Below are positions 39,145 to 52,005 of a stretch of DNA of 64,000 nt, piece after piece (positions within the stretch are counted from its first letter, which is position 1; each line of letters starts with the position of its first letter). Location of the stretch: assembly GCA_946807835.1 (NCBI GenBank), contig OX327702.1, forward strand, positions 1,488,001 to 1,552,000, in the 5' to 3' direction. Under the pieces are notes generated by a model. That model was not told the DNA's origin and searched no databases. It worked only from the letters and a program-made list of their open reading frames with translations. The stretch comes from Ailanthus altissimus. Lineage: Eukaryota; Streptophyta; Magnoliopsida; Sapindales; Simaroubaceae. The position numbers and the translations under genes were made by a program.

Positions 39145-40767
39145 TGATTGATGCTATACTAGTTAAGCGCAAGCGCACATTATCGTTTCAAATAATATAG
39201 GATTTTAAGTCCAAGTATCGATCCCATAGGGACTATGCAATCTAATTCTTTTTATCAAGTACTAAATTATAACTACTTAACTTTTATTTAGAAAACTAAA
39301 ATATAAATTTATTTAACTAACCTGATTCTATCAATTAAATCAACCCAAATAGCAATAAACAAGAGATAAATTCACCAAAAGATAATAATCTAGGTATTGA
39401 CTCATCCGTTAATATTTCATTGAACTCATTAATATCTTAGTTAATCACTTAATACAAATTGATTGACTTAGACACCAATATCATTACAAGCTTCTGTCAA
39501 TGGTCGAGTGACTATATTATACATTATAACAATCACCTATATGTCTATGGTAATCAAATTAGAATGTAATTAATTAAGATCAAATCTAAATTATGCCATA
39601 CATGCAACCTAGATATATGTTTATCCTATATAGAACTTATAGTTGTTACTTTATGATCATGCATCAAACTATCCTAGGCTAAACACATGAATCCCTTTGT
39701 CAAGTTCATCATGATTCCTCAATCATTCAAAATAATTGTCAGATATAGTGAAAGTATTAAGATTAAGATAGAATGAATCAATTATAATAATTTAGTTCAT
39801 AAATTAATAATCAATAAAATCTAACTACATACTAAGTTTATATAGTCTAACCATAGAATAACAAGTTTAGCTTATTACAAAATCAAGAGTATCAAACCAA
39901 TCAATAAATAATAGCAAGAACAAAAATATAATAATAAAAAAATAAAAGAAAAACTAATCAAGAAGACAGCTTAGGTTGCTTCTCTCTTATTCTTGACTTG
40001 AAGCTTGAATCTTGATCTTGAATATTAATTTTTTGGCTTTGATATTTGATTTTGTATTATGAATTATTTCTCTAAGTTTTTGCCTCTTTACTATTTTTTA
40101 TTTTTTTGGCTCTTAAAAGAGTAATTTTATAGGTATTGAAAACCTTAAAGGTGAGAAGATTCGAATTTAAGTCGAAATAGGACACAAAATGGGACTTTTT
40201 TTCATTCTCGTGCTCAGCACTGAGAAATAGGGAAGCAATTCTGTCTTTCTTTGATTAAGCACTGTGGTGCTGAAAATTTAGCACTACATCGCTATAAGTT
40301 CTGCCTACGGGCACTGCAGCACTCAGCTTGGGCATTGCAACGCTCAGGCCCGAGTTCCTGTGGTGGCATATTTTTAGCGCAACTTCTTCATTTCTCATCT
40401 GATTTGCCTCTCGTTTGTTCCTATGCGTTATATTTTTTGCCGCACACCTATTTATGATCAAAAACACAATTAAATATCTAAATATTTATGATTTGAAGAA
40501 AAATAAATAAATAAGTCCTGCCCACGGGCATTGTAGCACTCAGCTTGGGCACTGCAGCGCTCAGGGCCCGAGTTTCTGTGGTAGCATATTTTTAGCGCAA
40601 CTTTTTCGTTTCTCATATAATTTGCCTCTCGTTTGTTCCTATGTATTATATTTTTTGCCGCACATCTATTTATGATAAAAAATACAATTAAATATCTAAA
40701 TATTATGATTTAAAAAAAATACAAAAGTTAAGTACTTATTATATTAGTGCTTTTTATGCCCATATCA
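39145..40767. mobile_element. Solo LTR of gypsy family B inside the satellite-like array
   Basis: Begins TGATTGATGC and ends CATATCA, with 'gtagt' (39,140-39,144) and 'atagt' (40,768-40,772) as an imperfect 5-bp target duplication. Satellite sequence continues across the insertion. It aligns with 2,214-3,525. No internal region is present, as expected after LTR-LTR recombination. It contains a tandem duplication of about 220 bp, described separately. Orientation cannot be deduced from the LTR alone. Confidence 0.75.
40299..40725. repeat. Tandem duplication within the solo LTR
   Basis: The segment starting 'gttctgcctacgggcactgc' (about 40,299) is repeated from about 40,515 ('gtcctgcccacgggcattgt'). 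The copies share 'gcactcagcttgggcattgc'-type and 'tgcctctcgtttgttccta' blocks and have a period of about 215-220 bp. The other family B copy (2,214-3,525) has only one. Confidence 0.8.
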
Positions 40768-40898
40768 ATAGTCAATATCTTTGTGAAAATAAAAAATTTG
40801 GGAATCAAAAACTAAACCAAGAAGCTTTTGATAACCATAGCTTGGGTTAGAAGTCTTACAATTTTGTATATATTAAACCATTTCAAAGCTATCGAATC

Positions 40899-41415
40899 TA
40901 TAAAATTCTTAATTGACTGCTTTATGTGATGTTTATTAGAGGTCATTGTGAGTGTGTTAAATACTCAATCCTCACTGAATACTTGCATGCCTATATGAGC
41001 TTCTACTAAGTTCATGGTCTGATAAGATTAACCATTTAAACAATCTAGATATAAACACATATTGGTCCAGAAGGTATACCGTGTCGGCAATCATAGATCA
41101 AGAACGATGTATTCAAAAACTTACTGTAATGACATATTTTTAGCACCATTTACAACTCCTTGCAGCTATGTCATTACTAATATATTTTTATATCTTTATC
41201 CCATTTCAGACAAGATCTTATCTCTTAGAATGCTAACTCTTAGCGTTAACTTAAACTCCTTTAGATCAGATCTAAATTCTTATAGATTTAAAATATCTGA
41301 AAAGTAACAAACCTAGTACTATATAATAAATTATTAAAGATTTATGAAATTTTTATTGTATAAATATTAAACAATAAATATTCATACAAAAATAAAATGG
41401 CACGTAAGCACCATT
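40899..41415 (-). repeat. LTR family A, copy e (fragment)
   Basis: About 0.5 kb of the family's first part, ending in the boundary block 'taagcaccatttctaaca' (compare 6,395 and 37,640). It starts abruptly next to a satellite unit, so it is truncated. Confidence 0.65.
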
Positions 41416-42053
41416 TCTAACATAAATGTTTTTTTAAAACTATAGTTTGGGCTAGAAGTTTAAGAATTTTTCACATATTATACCATTTTGAAGCTATTAA
41501 ATACTTTGTTTCACCATATAATCATCACATAATTTTGAGACTTGTAGGTCAAGGTGCTAGTCCACTTTTTATTCAAAATCAATCATTTGGGACCCAAAAA
41601 CTTGACTAAACCATAGCTTAAGTTAGAGGATTCAAAATTTTACACATAATATACTATTTTGAAGTTATCGAATACTTTTTTTTTAACAAATAATCATAAA
41701 AATTTTAAAACTTGTAGGCCAATATGGTAATCCATATTTTTATAAAAATAAAAATTTGGGACCCAAAAACTCAACTAGGAAACTTTTTGAAAACTATAAT
41801 TTGGGCTAGATATTTCAGAATTTTATATATATTGTACTATTTTAAAGCTATCGAGTACTGTTTTTCACAAGATAATTATCACATAATTCGAAGAGTTGTA
41901 TGTCAAGGTGGTAGTTCACAAATTTTTAAAAAACCAATAATTTGTGACCCAAAAACTCGATGAATTTTTTTTTTAAAAGCATAGTTTAGGCTAGAGATTT
42001 TAGCATGTCATATATATTTTTCTATTTTGAAGCCTCTCAAATACTTCTTTTTA

Positions 42054-43607
42054 AGGGTAAAGACATCTTTGTCCCTGAAATTTGGTTCGTTATCCAATTT
42101 TGTCCATCTTGTTATAAATTACTCAGATTTATCCCTCTCCATTAGTCAATTGTCATTTAAGATTACATAAGAAGGGTAAAATAGTAACTCAATAGGAAGA
42201 TTGACACGTAAATTGACATATAAGATGTACTCATGACCATATGTCAAGTAATTTTTTTGTTAGTAATAAAAGACATTTAAAAAGACAGATTTAAAAAGAC
42301 ACATGACACAATATAATAGGTTTAACAATTTAATATTTAATTAATATTATAATAAAACAAAAAACAAAATATTAATAATAAATATATTCACCCTGCAACC
42401 CAATTTATTCTCTCTCCTAAACTCCTCTTCTCTATCACTACTCACAGACTCACTTCCTTCTTCTAATTTTTGAAAACTTTATTGGGTGAATATTGAAACT
42501 GGAATAGATATTGATGATCAAAAAAAGAAAATCTTAAATTAATAACCCAGAAATTATTTTTGCATTTTCTATCTTGTTTCTTCTGATTAATCTAGTTGCA
42601 ATTGTTAATGGCCAATTGGTTCAACAAGTTTATGTTCATTTCGGTTTTGGACCCCTCTGTGCATATTTATACATAAACTACTCGGATAGATTTCTATTTG
42701 TCCGTGAACTATCGGTAAGTTGATGATTTAATCTAACTTGTTATTCATGTCAGTTCTTATCGACCAAAGGTTGCATTTCTTATAGCATGTAACCTTTTGA
42801 TATTTTGTTTGTCTTTAGAAGCATAAAGCTTGGATGATGCAACTATTGCATTGATTTGAATAAGGATGCATGAATTAATTTATAGATTACTTTTCTATTG
42901 TGTTTGTATTATGGTGTCTAGGATATGATTAACTATGAAATGGGTATTTGATTGAAGAAAAGAAATAGGTATTTGATTTTAAAAAATAAATGAGTTTTTA
43001 ATTATGAAATGGGTATTTGATTGAAGAAAAGAAATAGGTATTTGATTTAAAAAAATAAATGAGTTTTTAATTATGAAATGGGTATTTGATTGAGGCAAAA
43101 AAATATTTTTTTAATTATGAAATAAGTATTTGATTTTTAACACTGGTGAGTGTTTGGTAACTAAGAAAGTGGAGAAAAGTGAGTAGTGATAGAAGAATTA
43201 AGAAAAGAGAATATATTATTTGGTAAATAAGAAAGTGGAAGAAAGTGAGTGGTAATGATGTAAATATTTTTTATTATTAATATTTTATATTTTTTTATTG
43301 ATATAAATATAATATACAAAATAAAGAATATATATTAAAATTTGGGCCTATTCGAGATTGCCCCCTATAATTTTTAATCAATGGCTAATCATCAATTGAT
43401 ACGTGGACATAACAAACACAATAAAATGATGAGTAATTATCACATGAATTCTAGTAAGGGAAAAAACATAATTGTATAGTAGAATGAACTTTTTCGTCAG
43501 ATTAATAGCAACTGATTAACGGAGAGGGACAAATTTAGGTAATTTAAAATAAAAGAGATAAAATTGGGTAACAGGCTAAATTTCATGGACAAAGATGTCC
43601 TTATCTC
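42054..43607. mobile_element. Non-autonomous Mutator-like (MULE) element with long TIRs
   Basis: Terminal inverted repeats of about 90-100 bp are seen: left 'gggtaaagacatctttgtcc' and right, inverted, 'gataaggacatctttgtcc', continuing through 'tgaaattt' and 'ttgtccctctcc'. A perfect 9-bp target duplication 'ttcttttta' flanks it (42,045-42,053 and 43,608-43,616), interrupting one satellite unit. Long TIRs with a 9-bp duplication are the MULE signature. The 1.55-kb element has no transposase frame. A 67-bp segment ('atgaaatgggtatttgattg') is tandemly repeated at 42,936-43,100. Whether 42,370-42,800 is captured host sequence is unclear. Confidence 0.88.
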
Positions 43608-45334
43608 TTCTTTTTACTAGTTAATCATCACATATTTCCGAGACTTGTAGGTTAAGGTGATAGTCCACATTTTGGCCAAAATCAATCATTTAGGACCAAA
43701 AAACTCGACTAAAAAACTTTTTAAAGTTATAATTTAGGCTAAAGGTTTCAAAATTTCACACATAATATACTATTTTGAATTTAGCAAATGCTTCTTTTCA
43801 CCAAATGATCATCATATAATTTTGAGACTTGTAGGTCAAGGTGGTAGTCCACATTATGGCCAAAATTAGTCATTTAGAACCCAAAACTTTGACCATAATT
43901 ATTTTTAATATTATAGCTTAGGCTAGAAGTTTCAAAATTTCATGCATAATTTACCATTTTGAATTTAGCAAATGCTTCTTTTCACCAAATGATCATCATA
44001 TAATTTTGAGACTTGTAGGTTAAGGTGGTAGTCCACATTTTGGCCAAAATTAGTCATTTAGAACCCAAAACTTCGACCATAATTTTTTTTAATACTATAG
44101 CTTAAGCTAGAAGTTTCAAAATTTCATGCATAATTTACCATTTTGAATCAGTCAAATGCTTCTTTTCACCATATAATTATAAAAAATTCTAAGACTCTTA
44201 AGTTAATGTAGTAGTCTGCGTTTTTGCAAAAGTAAAAAAAAAATTGGGACCAAAACACTCGATTAGAAATTTTTTGAAAACCATAGCTTAAATTAGAGAT
44301 TTTAAAATTTCACACATAATATACTATTTTGAAACTATTGAAAACTTTATTTTATCAGATAATCATCATATAATTTTGAGACTTATAGATCAACGTAGTA
44401 CCCAATATTTTTGTGAAAAAAAAAATTTGGGAATTAAAAACTCAACCAAGAAACTTTTGATAACCATAGCTTGGGCTAGAAGTTTTAGAATTATGTATAT
44501 ATTATACTATTTCAAAGTTTAGAATTTGATCAAATAATCATCACATAATTTTAAGATTTGTAGGTCAATATGGTAGTCAGTGTTTTTGCAAAACTAAAAA
44601 ATTTGGGATCCAAAAATTCGAATAGAAAACTTTTGAAAATCATAACTTGAGCTAAATGTTTCAAAATTCTATATATACTATACCATTTTAAAGCTATCGA
44701 ATACTTCTTTTCACCAAATCATCACATAATTTGGAGACTTGTAGGTTAAAGTGATACTCCACTTTTTGACCAAAATCAATAATTTGAGACCCAAAACTCA
44801 ACTAGAAAAGTTTTAAAAATCATAATTTAAGCTAGAGGTTTTAGAATTTCACACACAATATATTATTTTGAAGCTATCGGATACTTATTTTAAGTGGATA
44901 ATCATTACAAAATTCTAAGACTTATAAGTCATGTGGCAGTCCACATGTTTTTAAAAATAAAAAATTTGGGACCCAAAAAATCTATCAAGAAATTTTTTAA
45001 AAACCATAACTTGAGTCAGAGGTTTTAAAATTTTAGATATATTATATCATTTGAAAGCTATCAAATACTTCTTTTCACTAAATAATTATCACATAATTTT
45101 AAGACATGTAGGTCAATGTGGTAATCCACTTTTTGTCTAAAATCAATCATTTAAGACTCAAAACTTGACTAGAAAATTTTTGAAAGCCATAGTTTAGACT
45201 AGAGGTGAGGTTTAAGACTTTCGTACATAATATATAATTTTAAATTTATCGAATGATTCTTTTCACAAGATAATGATTATAAACTTCTAAAACTTATAGG
45301 TCAACATGGTAGTCCACAGTTAAATGTCATAGAT

Positions 45335-45935
45335 AATATGGCGTTTCTTTTCCTAAAGCACCAATTTTAATTTGGGACAATTGGGACAATAAGAGTGCTC
45401 TTCATGTGGTTGAAACTCCCTTGTTTCATGCTCTTACCAAACACATTGAGCTTGACTATGATTTTGTTCATGAGAAAGTGGTTAAAGGTTTAATCCAAAT
45501 AAGGTTCTCACTGTCATCCAAGCAAATTGCTGATGTCCTCCCCGAGCCGCTCTCCAAATTATTGTTTCAAGCTTTTCGAACCGAGCTTGGACTTTACTCC
45601 ATGGAAACTCCAAGCTTGAGGGGGGCTTGTAGAATCCACGTTCAAAGCTACTCTACACACACAAGGAAAGATACATACTATGATGGTAACTAAATTGCAA
45701 CAACAAAGGCAGCAAATATGACTTAAACACAAACTCCATTCTTCACGTTATTCGTCTCCAACGACAACAAATCATACAGCTGTAATATATATTTGTTAAG
45801 AGTATATGTACCATTATAAACTTCTAATAATGGATCACATCATAAACATAGATATTCACACTTCACGTTGTATCAAACTTATGAAAAGAAAGAATAATTT
45901 TACTTAAATTCAAACATATTTCATTCATCTTTACC
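45335..45935 (+). pseudogene. 3' end of a copia element (RNase H tail plus start of LTR)
   Basis: The frame at 45,340-45,630 gives 'NKSALHVVETPLFHALTKHI', 'ELDYDFVHEKVVKGLIQIRF' and 'SSKQIADVLPEPLSKLLF', the conserved C-terminus of copia RNase H. The polypurine 'gaggggggct' (about 45,618) and the LTR start 'tgtagaatccacg' (about 45,629) follow. The rest of the LTR runs to the edge of duplication unit 2 at 45,936 and is incomplete. Everything upstream of RNase H is missing. Confidence 0.85.
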
Positions 45936-47225
45936 TACATAACTGGTGCCTGTAGTGGTGTTTATGCATCAGCAGTATATAAGGATTGGACCCAAAACCA
46001 ACCATTGATATCCACTCATTCTTATAATGGAGGTTGGATTGATCTGAAACATGCAGAAACCCTTTTGTATGGCTTTGATGTTAATTTATCTTTCTCTTGA
46101 TTAATTCCTTCCACCCCATATTTCGTTAGTCACATATGCATTAGCTGAGTGGTCACGGAATTTTGTGCTAGGAGCTTCTTTAGGCGTGGTTTACTTGCTG
46201 TGATCATGTATTCTTTATCTTAGTTTATTTTCTTTATTAACCCAGATTGTAGTCCATCTGTTATGGTTTAAATTTCATTCCATCTTAGTTATTAGTATTA
46301 AAAACCTTCTACTTATTTTGTTTAGCACTTAACCTCATTGTGTCTTGTGCAAGCTTTAGCCTTTTTGTTTTGCCAGTTACATGTGTCATTGTCTTATGGA
46401 CATAGTTGGCCATGGACATCACTACAACGAAAAGGAGTATGAAAACTTATCGCTTTAACTTCCTTCGATATATTCAAAGTCCAAATTAATTTGTTTTCCA
46501 TGGATTTTGATTAGGAACAATAAATCTGCAATTATCAAACATGGTTTACGGTCGATTAAGTGATATCATGGTGTGAATTTAGATATCGAGAAGTCAAGAC
46601 AAATATTGATTTTGGTCCCTCATTTATTTGCATGGATGCTTCCACTAGTCGAAATAATAGTCGGAACAAAAATCTGCAGGCCCATTACAAGGAGGATCAG
46701 CTTGCTTTGGTAACTTGATCAATTCACCAGAAAATTTTTGCAGCTCTTATTAGAAGTTAATGGTGGTGGTTCTCATTCTGGGACGTTAAGTCAAATATTT
46801 GCTAGCAGTACCATGAGTAGAAGCAAAACAAGCCTACGCTGAGACTTCCGTTATAACGCAGTCAACTGAGCCTAAACTCCTTGCAACAACACAATGTATT
46901 AGGGATTAGTGGCTGGTGGCATTCTTTCTTCACAGAAATTTAAATCATAAAATTAGAAATTGAAATAGCCAGAGTCCACAAAGAGTGGCACTTGGATAGA
47001 ACTATGCTGCAATATACGTTAAAAATCCCACAGTACCAACGACATGTAACTTCTTGCGTCAAATAATTTGCGCGTGGCCTGCAAATTGGCGGATGGGTTC
47101 ATGTTTTGGTGACTTTTGCATTAATCTGGATCACGCTAAGCCATAACAGTCCGCTGCAATCAGGTCCAGCCCATAAATATATATTCCAACTCATATTATG
47201 TAACAGGTATGGAATCAAGTATCAA

Positions 47226-49435
47226 ATTAGCTTTCAAAATAATTGTCTTTCACAAGCTATACCAGCTTATTCTATGAACATCTTTCGACTTCCTATGTCA
47301 ATTATCGCTTCTTAAAGTTTGTGCTAGATTCTAGTGGGGAGGTAGAGATGAAAAAAAGAAAGTTCATTGGTGCTCTTAGGACTTTTTATGTGGTAACTTT
47401 TTAACAAACCAATGTTGGCTAAGTAAGGGTAACGTATTTTAAACCACCCGAAGTCTCTCATGCCCAGGGTGGTGCAAGGTCTTTATTTCCCTAATACTTC
47501 TTTTTTGTAGGCAAAAGAGAAGCGTAATGTATTATTGGAGATTTGGTGATTTAACAATTTTGTTTGGATAATAATTGAGATGAATATCAAAGAAGAGAGT
47601 TATAAAATGTCTAGAACATATGGAATACGTATGAGGAAGTCTAGGATATGTGGAATACGAAAGGAGAAGCGAAACAGGATTTGAAAACGCGAAGGAAGCG
47701 ACGAAAAGTGCGGAGCTAAAAACAGGGGCCAACGTTGCGGCGCCAAGTTTCTAGCGCCGTAGCACTGGATGTGTCAGGCTCAACACCATGGTGCTAGAGC
47801 GAGGGAAAGTCCATTTTTGATTCGGATTTTGAGTTTTGAGATGTTTAGGACTTTCAAAACAAGTGGACTCTTACTCCAATAAAGAATAGGGTTAGTAGGC
47901 ACGAAATAATCCCTATATAAACACTTCTAAACCCTTTAGTTGAGATCAAGCATTAAGAGAGACTCTAAGAAAAGAGAAAAACTGGATATACACTAAGTGG
48001 TTGTGTGCGCTAGGGTGGAACCGTCGTTTGAGTGTTCATTTTTTGTAGTAGAGTAAGGGTACACTAAACATTAAGTCTTTTTTAGGGTTCTTAATTGGAT
48101 TTTCCTTGTAAAATCTCTAGGGAGTTAATAAAAGAAGTTAGAATTTTTGGATTCACCTTGAACGTAGGCAATTGACCGAACCACGTAAGTGATTATGTTG
48201 TGCTTTTTATTTTCTGCTTTGAATTCTTATTATTTTGCTTGATATACAGGTTATTCTACTGCATAAAGAGGTTAGGGTTCAAGGTTGAACTTGAGTAAGG
48301 TTTTTCGCTTTAATCTAATCTCACGGAGAAAAGAGTGATTCCTTCAACATGCATCAACTATCTGAAGTAGTATTATTTAGGGTCATGAATTGATTTTCCA
48401 AGGTTCTAGATGGAGGATTGGGGATGGTTACCATGATCCATGGCTGCCCTGTCCTAGTTCCTTCAAGCTGCTCTACCTTTATAAACTATTGAAGCTCTTG
48501 ATGGTGTTAGACTTAATGATGGCCTCAAGTGACTGGGATAAAGAGTTAATTTAATCCGCCTTTTTGAAGGAGGAAGCAATCCTAAGCATTCTTATTTCTT
48601 GTCGGCATTTGACTCATCCAGATAAGCTTATATGGCATTACAACAAGATGGGGAATTATTTAGTCAAAAACGGATACTAGCTTACGGTTGGGATGAAATG
48701 TGTGTTAGCATGCTCTATGGAGTCAGAAATTATGGCTTGTTGGGAAGCCCTTTGGAAACTCCAGATTCTTCCAAAGGTGAAGATTTTCCTTTGACGGATG
48801 TCGCACAACTGGATATTTACGTATTCAGCCCTAAAGAAGCATCATGTTCTGGTTCTTAAAAGCTATCCTCTTTATGGCCGTGGTGCTGAAAATGCAGTGC
48901 ATGCCTTATGGTTATGCAGCTCTCTTAAATCGGTAAGAGAAGAATGTGAGTATTTTAATCTCAGCTTTTGTATTCACCAAACCTCCATGCTTAAAATTTT
49001 CATTTATTGCTTATGCACGCTACCTCTTCATCAGATGGAACTATTATGTATTATAGTTTGGCGTGTGTGGTTCCAAAGAAATAATCAAGTTCATAGAAAA
49101 GGACTTGGTAATAATAATTCGGTGCTGGCTTGGGCTAAAGCTTTTCTCTATGAATTCCAAGAGGCAAGAAAGGATCCTGAAACCCCCAAAATTAATAGGT
49201 TTGTAAAGTGGTAACCTCCGATTCTGACCACCATTAAGATTAATTCAAATGCAATCTTGGATCTTTATTGTTGTAAAACGGGGATTAGCTTTGTAGCTCA
49301 AAACAATTCGGTTGTTATTTTGGTAGGAGCAAAAGGTTTAGATTATTTGTTGGATGTTTCAATTCTTGAACCAACAGTAATGTTAAAGGCTGTCCTAGCG
49401 GCTCAAAGTTGAGAAGTGCCATAGGTGGAGATAGA
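47226..49435 (+). pseudogene. L1-type LINE 3' remnant (RT tail, zf-RVT, RNase H), split by a solo LTR
   Basis: Before the LTR, 47,235-47,330 gives 'LSQAIPAYSMNIFRLPMSII', a conserved plant L1 RT C-terminal block. After it, 48,408-48,460 gives 'GSRWRIGDGYHDPWLP'. 48,625-48,930 gives 'KLIWHYNKMGNYLVKNGY' and 'LYGRGAENAVHALWLCSSLK' (zinc-finger RVT type). 49,060-49,140 gives 'IVWRVWFQRNNQVHRKG', and 49,225-49,415 gives an RNase H-like 'KINSNAILD…GISFVAQNNS…GLDYLLDV'. The first catalytic Asp of RNase H appears as Asn ('INSNA'). Several frameshifts and stops make it non-functional. It lies inside duplication unit 2 only, so it arrived after the duplication or was lost from unit 1. Confidence 0.85.
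47531..48349 (+). repeat. Solo LTR (copia-like) inserted in the LINE
   Basis: LINE coding sequence stops near 47,520 and resumes near 48,370. Between them is about 0.8 kb with LTR character. It has a TATA-like 'ctatataaac' (about 47,912), a downstream leader with 'tagggtggaaccgtc', and a 3' part 'gattcaccttgaacgtaggc' and 'ccgaaccacgtaag', typical of copia LTR ends. It ends 'ccttcaaca'. A GC-rich 'gcggcgcc…agcgccgtagc' patch lies at 47,719-47,760. Boundaries are approximate and no target duplication was confirmed. Confidence 0.55.
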
Positions 49436-49439
49436 ATAT

Positions 49440-50130
49440 GATTTAAGAGTTACCAAAGATTTATAACACACTATATTGTGTTCTCAAAACACTCAAATGT
49501 GACATAAACTCTTTATTATCTCTTGTGCTAATTTTATGTATTTTTTGAATTACAAAGAGTTACAATGATTTATATAGCATTAATACTAATTCTTAAAAGT
49601 TTAAACTTAATTGAAATAAGGGTCCATGCGTGTAGAGTTTGAAACCCCCTCAAAAAAATTAAATTCGAGCTAAAATCAAAAGTTTCTTGAAATCGCACCG
49701 TTGTAACGAAATTTTGCCTACCATTGTAGCGAAACTCAGCGTTGGAGCTTTTGTCTCCAGCATTGTGACGCTAAGAAGCCAACATGCGATGCCCAGACCT
49801 AGAGTTTACGTCAGCCTTTTCTTCGCTTCTAACTCTTCATGTCGTTCCTCTTTTGTCCCTTCCTTGCATTCTCGACTATATATTTGACTCTCCCTTGGTC
49901 TCTCAATTCAAAATTAAATTATCCTTAATTTTGAATTATTAAAATTTCATCAATATGGATTCAAAACTAATTTGGGATAGTGAGATTCTAAGCTTCTTGA
50001 ATGATCTTATCATAGAAGAATATTCTTAGCATATTTTGGACTAGTTTAACGGAATTTATTTCGTTAAAATTTTTTTTCATTAAGTATTAAAAATTTACCC
50101 ATTTTTAAGAGTTGGTATTTTTTTTCTAAA
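49440..50130 (-). other. LTR-like or LINE-tail sequence without recognisable coding
   Basis: Non-coding stretch at the end of the unit 2-specific insertion. The block at 49,690-49,880 ('ttgtaacgaaattttgcc', 'attgtagcgaaactcagcg', 'tccagcattgtgacgct') resembles the GC-box patches in other LTRs of this window. Ends were not found. Confidence 0.3.
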
Positions 50131-50452
50131 CTTTAAAAAAAAATTCGACTAAAAATAATAAGTTCATGGATGAAATTTCTCAACTCGATTTAATTGTTTT
50201 TTTAAAAAAATTATTCATTCACAACATAAATATAAACACAAAAAGATTTTAACGTAGATACAATTGAGAAGAATACACACTTACAAATTCAGAGATCAAA
50301 TTTATGATCTTTGATATACAGAAAAGATGGAGCTGTCCTTATTCCAACCACAAACCTTGTTTTCCACCAATCAATTTCACTCATTTCCTTAGCAAACAAA
50401 TTCATCGGGAAAATAAAAAAATTAAATAAAAAAATCCAAAATGACAGCTTCT

Positions 50453-51940
<1,488 letters not shown>

Positions 51941-51995
51941 GGCTAGCTAATTACTCAAGTTCGATGTGGTACAGGTGTCGTTTGGCTGTTGGCCT

Positions 51996-52005
51996 TAATT
52001 TATAA
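51996..52005 (-). promoter_or_regulatory. TATA box of peroxidase 2
   Basis: 'ttataaatta' on the minus strand, 56-65 bases upstream of the start codon. It is one base different from the copy 1 element and about 10 bases closer because of a small deletion in the leader. Confidence 0.6.

Larger units (their letters stand above)
34805..45320. repeat. Degenerate 184-bp satellite-like tandem array, interrupted by insertions
   Basis: The same unit recurs about every 184 bp. Recurring parts in order are 'gggacccaaaaactcgact', '(c)ttttgaaaaccatagctt', 'aggctagaggtttcaaaatt', 'cacataatataccattttga', 'agctatcgaatacttctttt', 'caccagataatcatcacata', 'attttgagacttgtaggtca' and 'aggtggtagtccacattttg', then 'gccaaaatcaatcatt'. 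Start-to-start distances of 182-185 are seen at 34,852, 35,036 and 35,218, and near 43,687, 43,872 and 44,054. After removing the insertions at 36,421-37,641, 39,145-40,772, 40,899-41,415 and 42,054-43,616, about 5.6 kb or roughly 30 units remain. Units are strongly diverged, with local near-identical runs. No coding frame or promoter signal is evident. Confidence 0.9.

Noticed and set aside
40251..40467. Overlapping open frames on both strands at the GC-rich patch
   Set aside because: They lie in an LTR; the matching LTR at 2,214-3,525 does not keep the frame.
34805..45320. Regularly spaced repeats as a possible CRISPR-like array
   Set aside because: The entire 184-bp unit is repeated, without unique spacers, in a plant nuclear context; it is a satellite-type tandem array.
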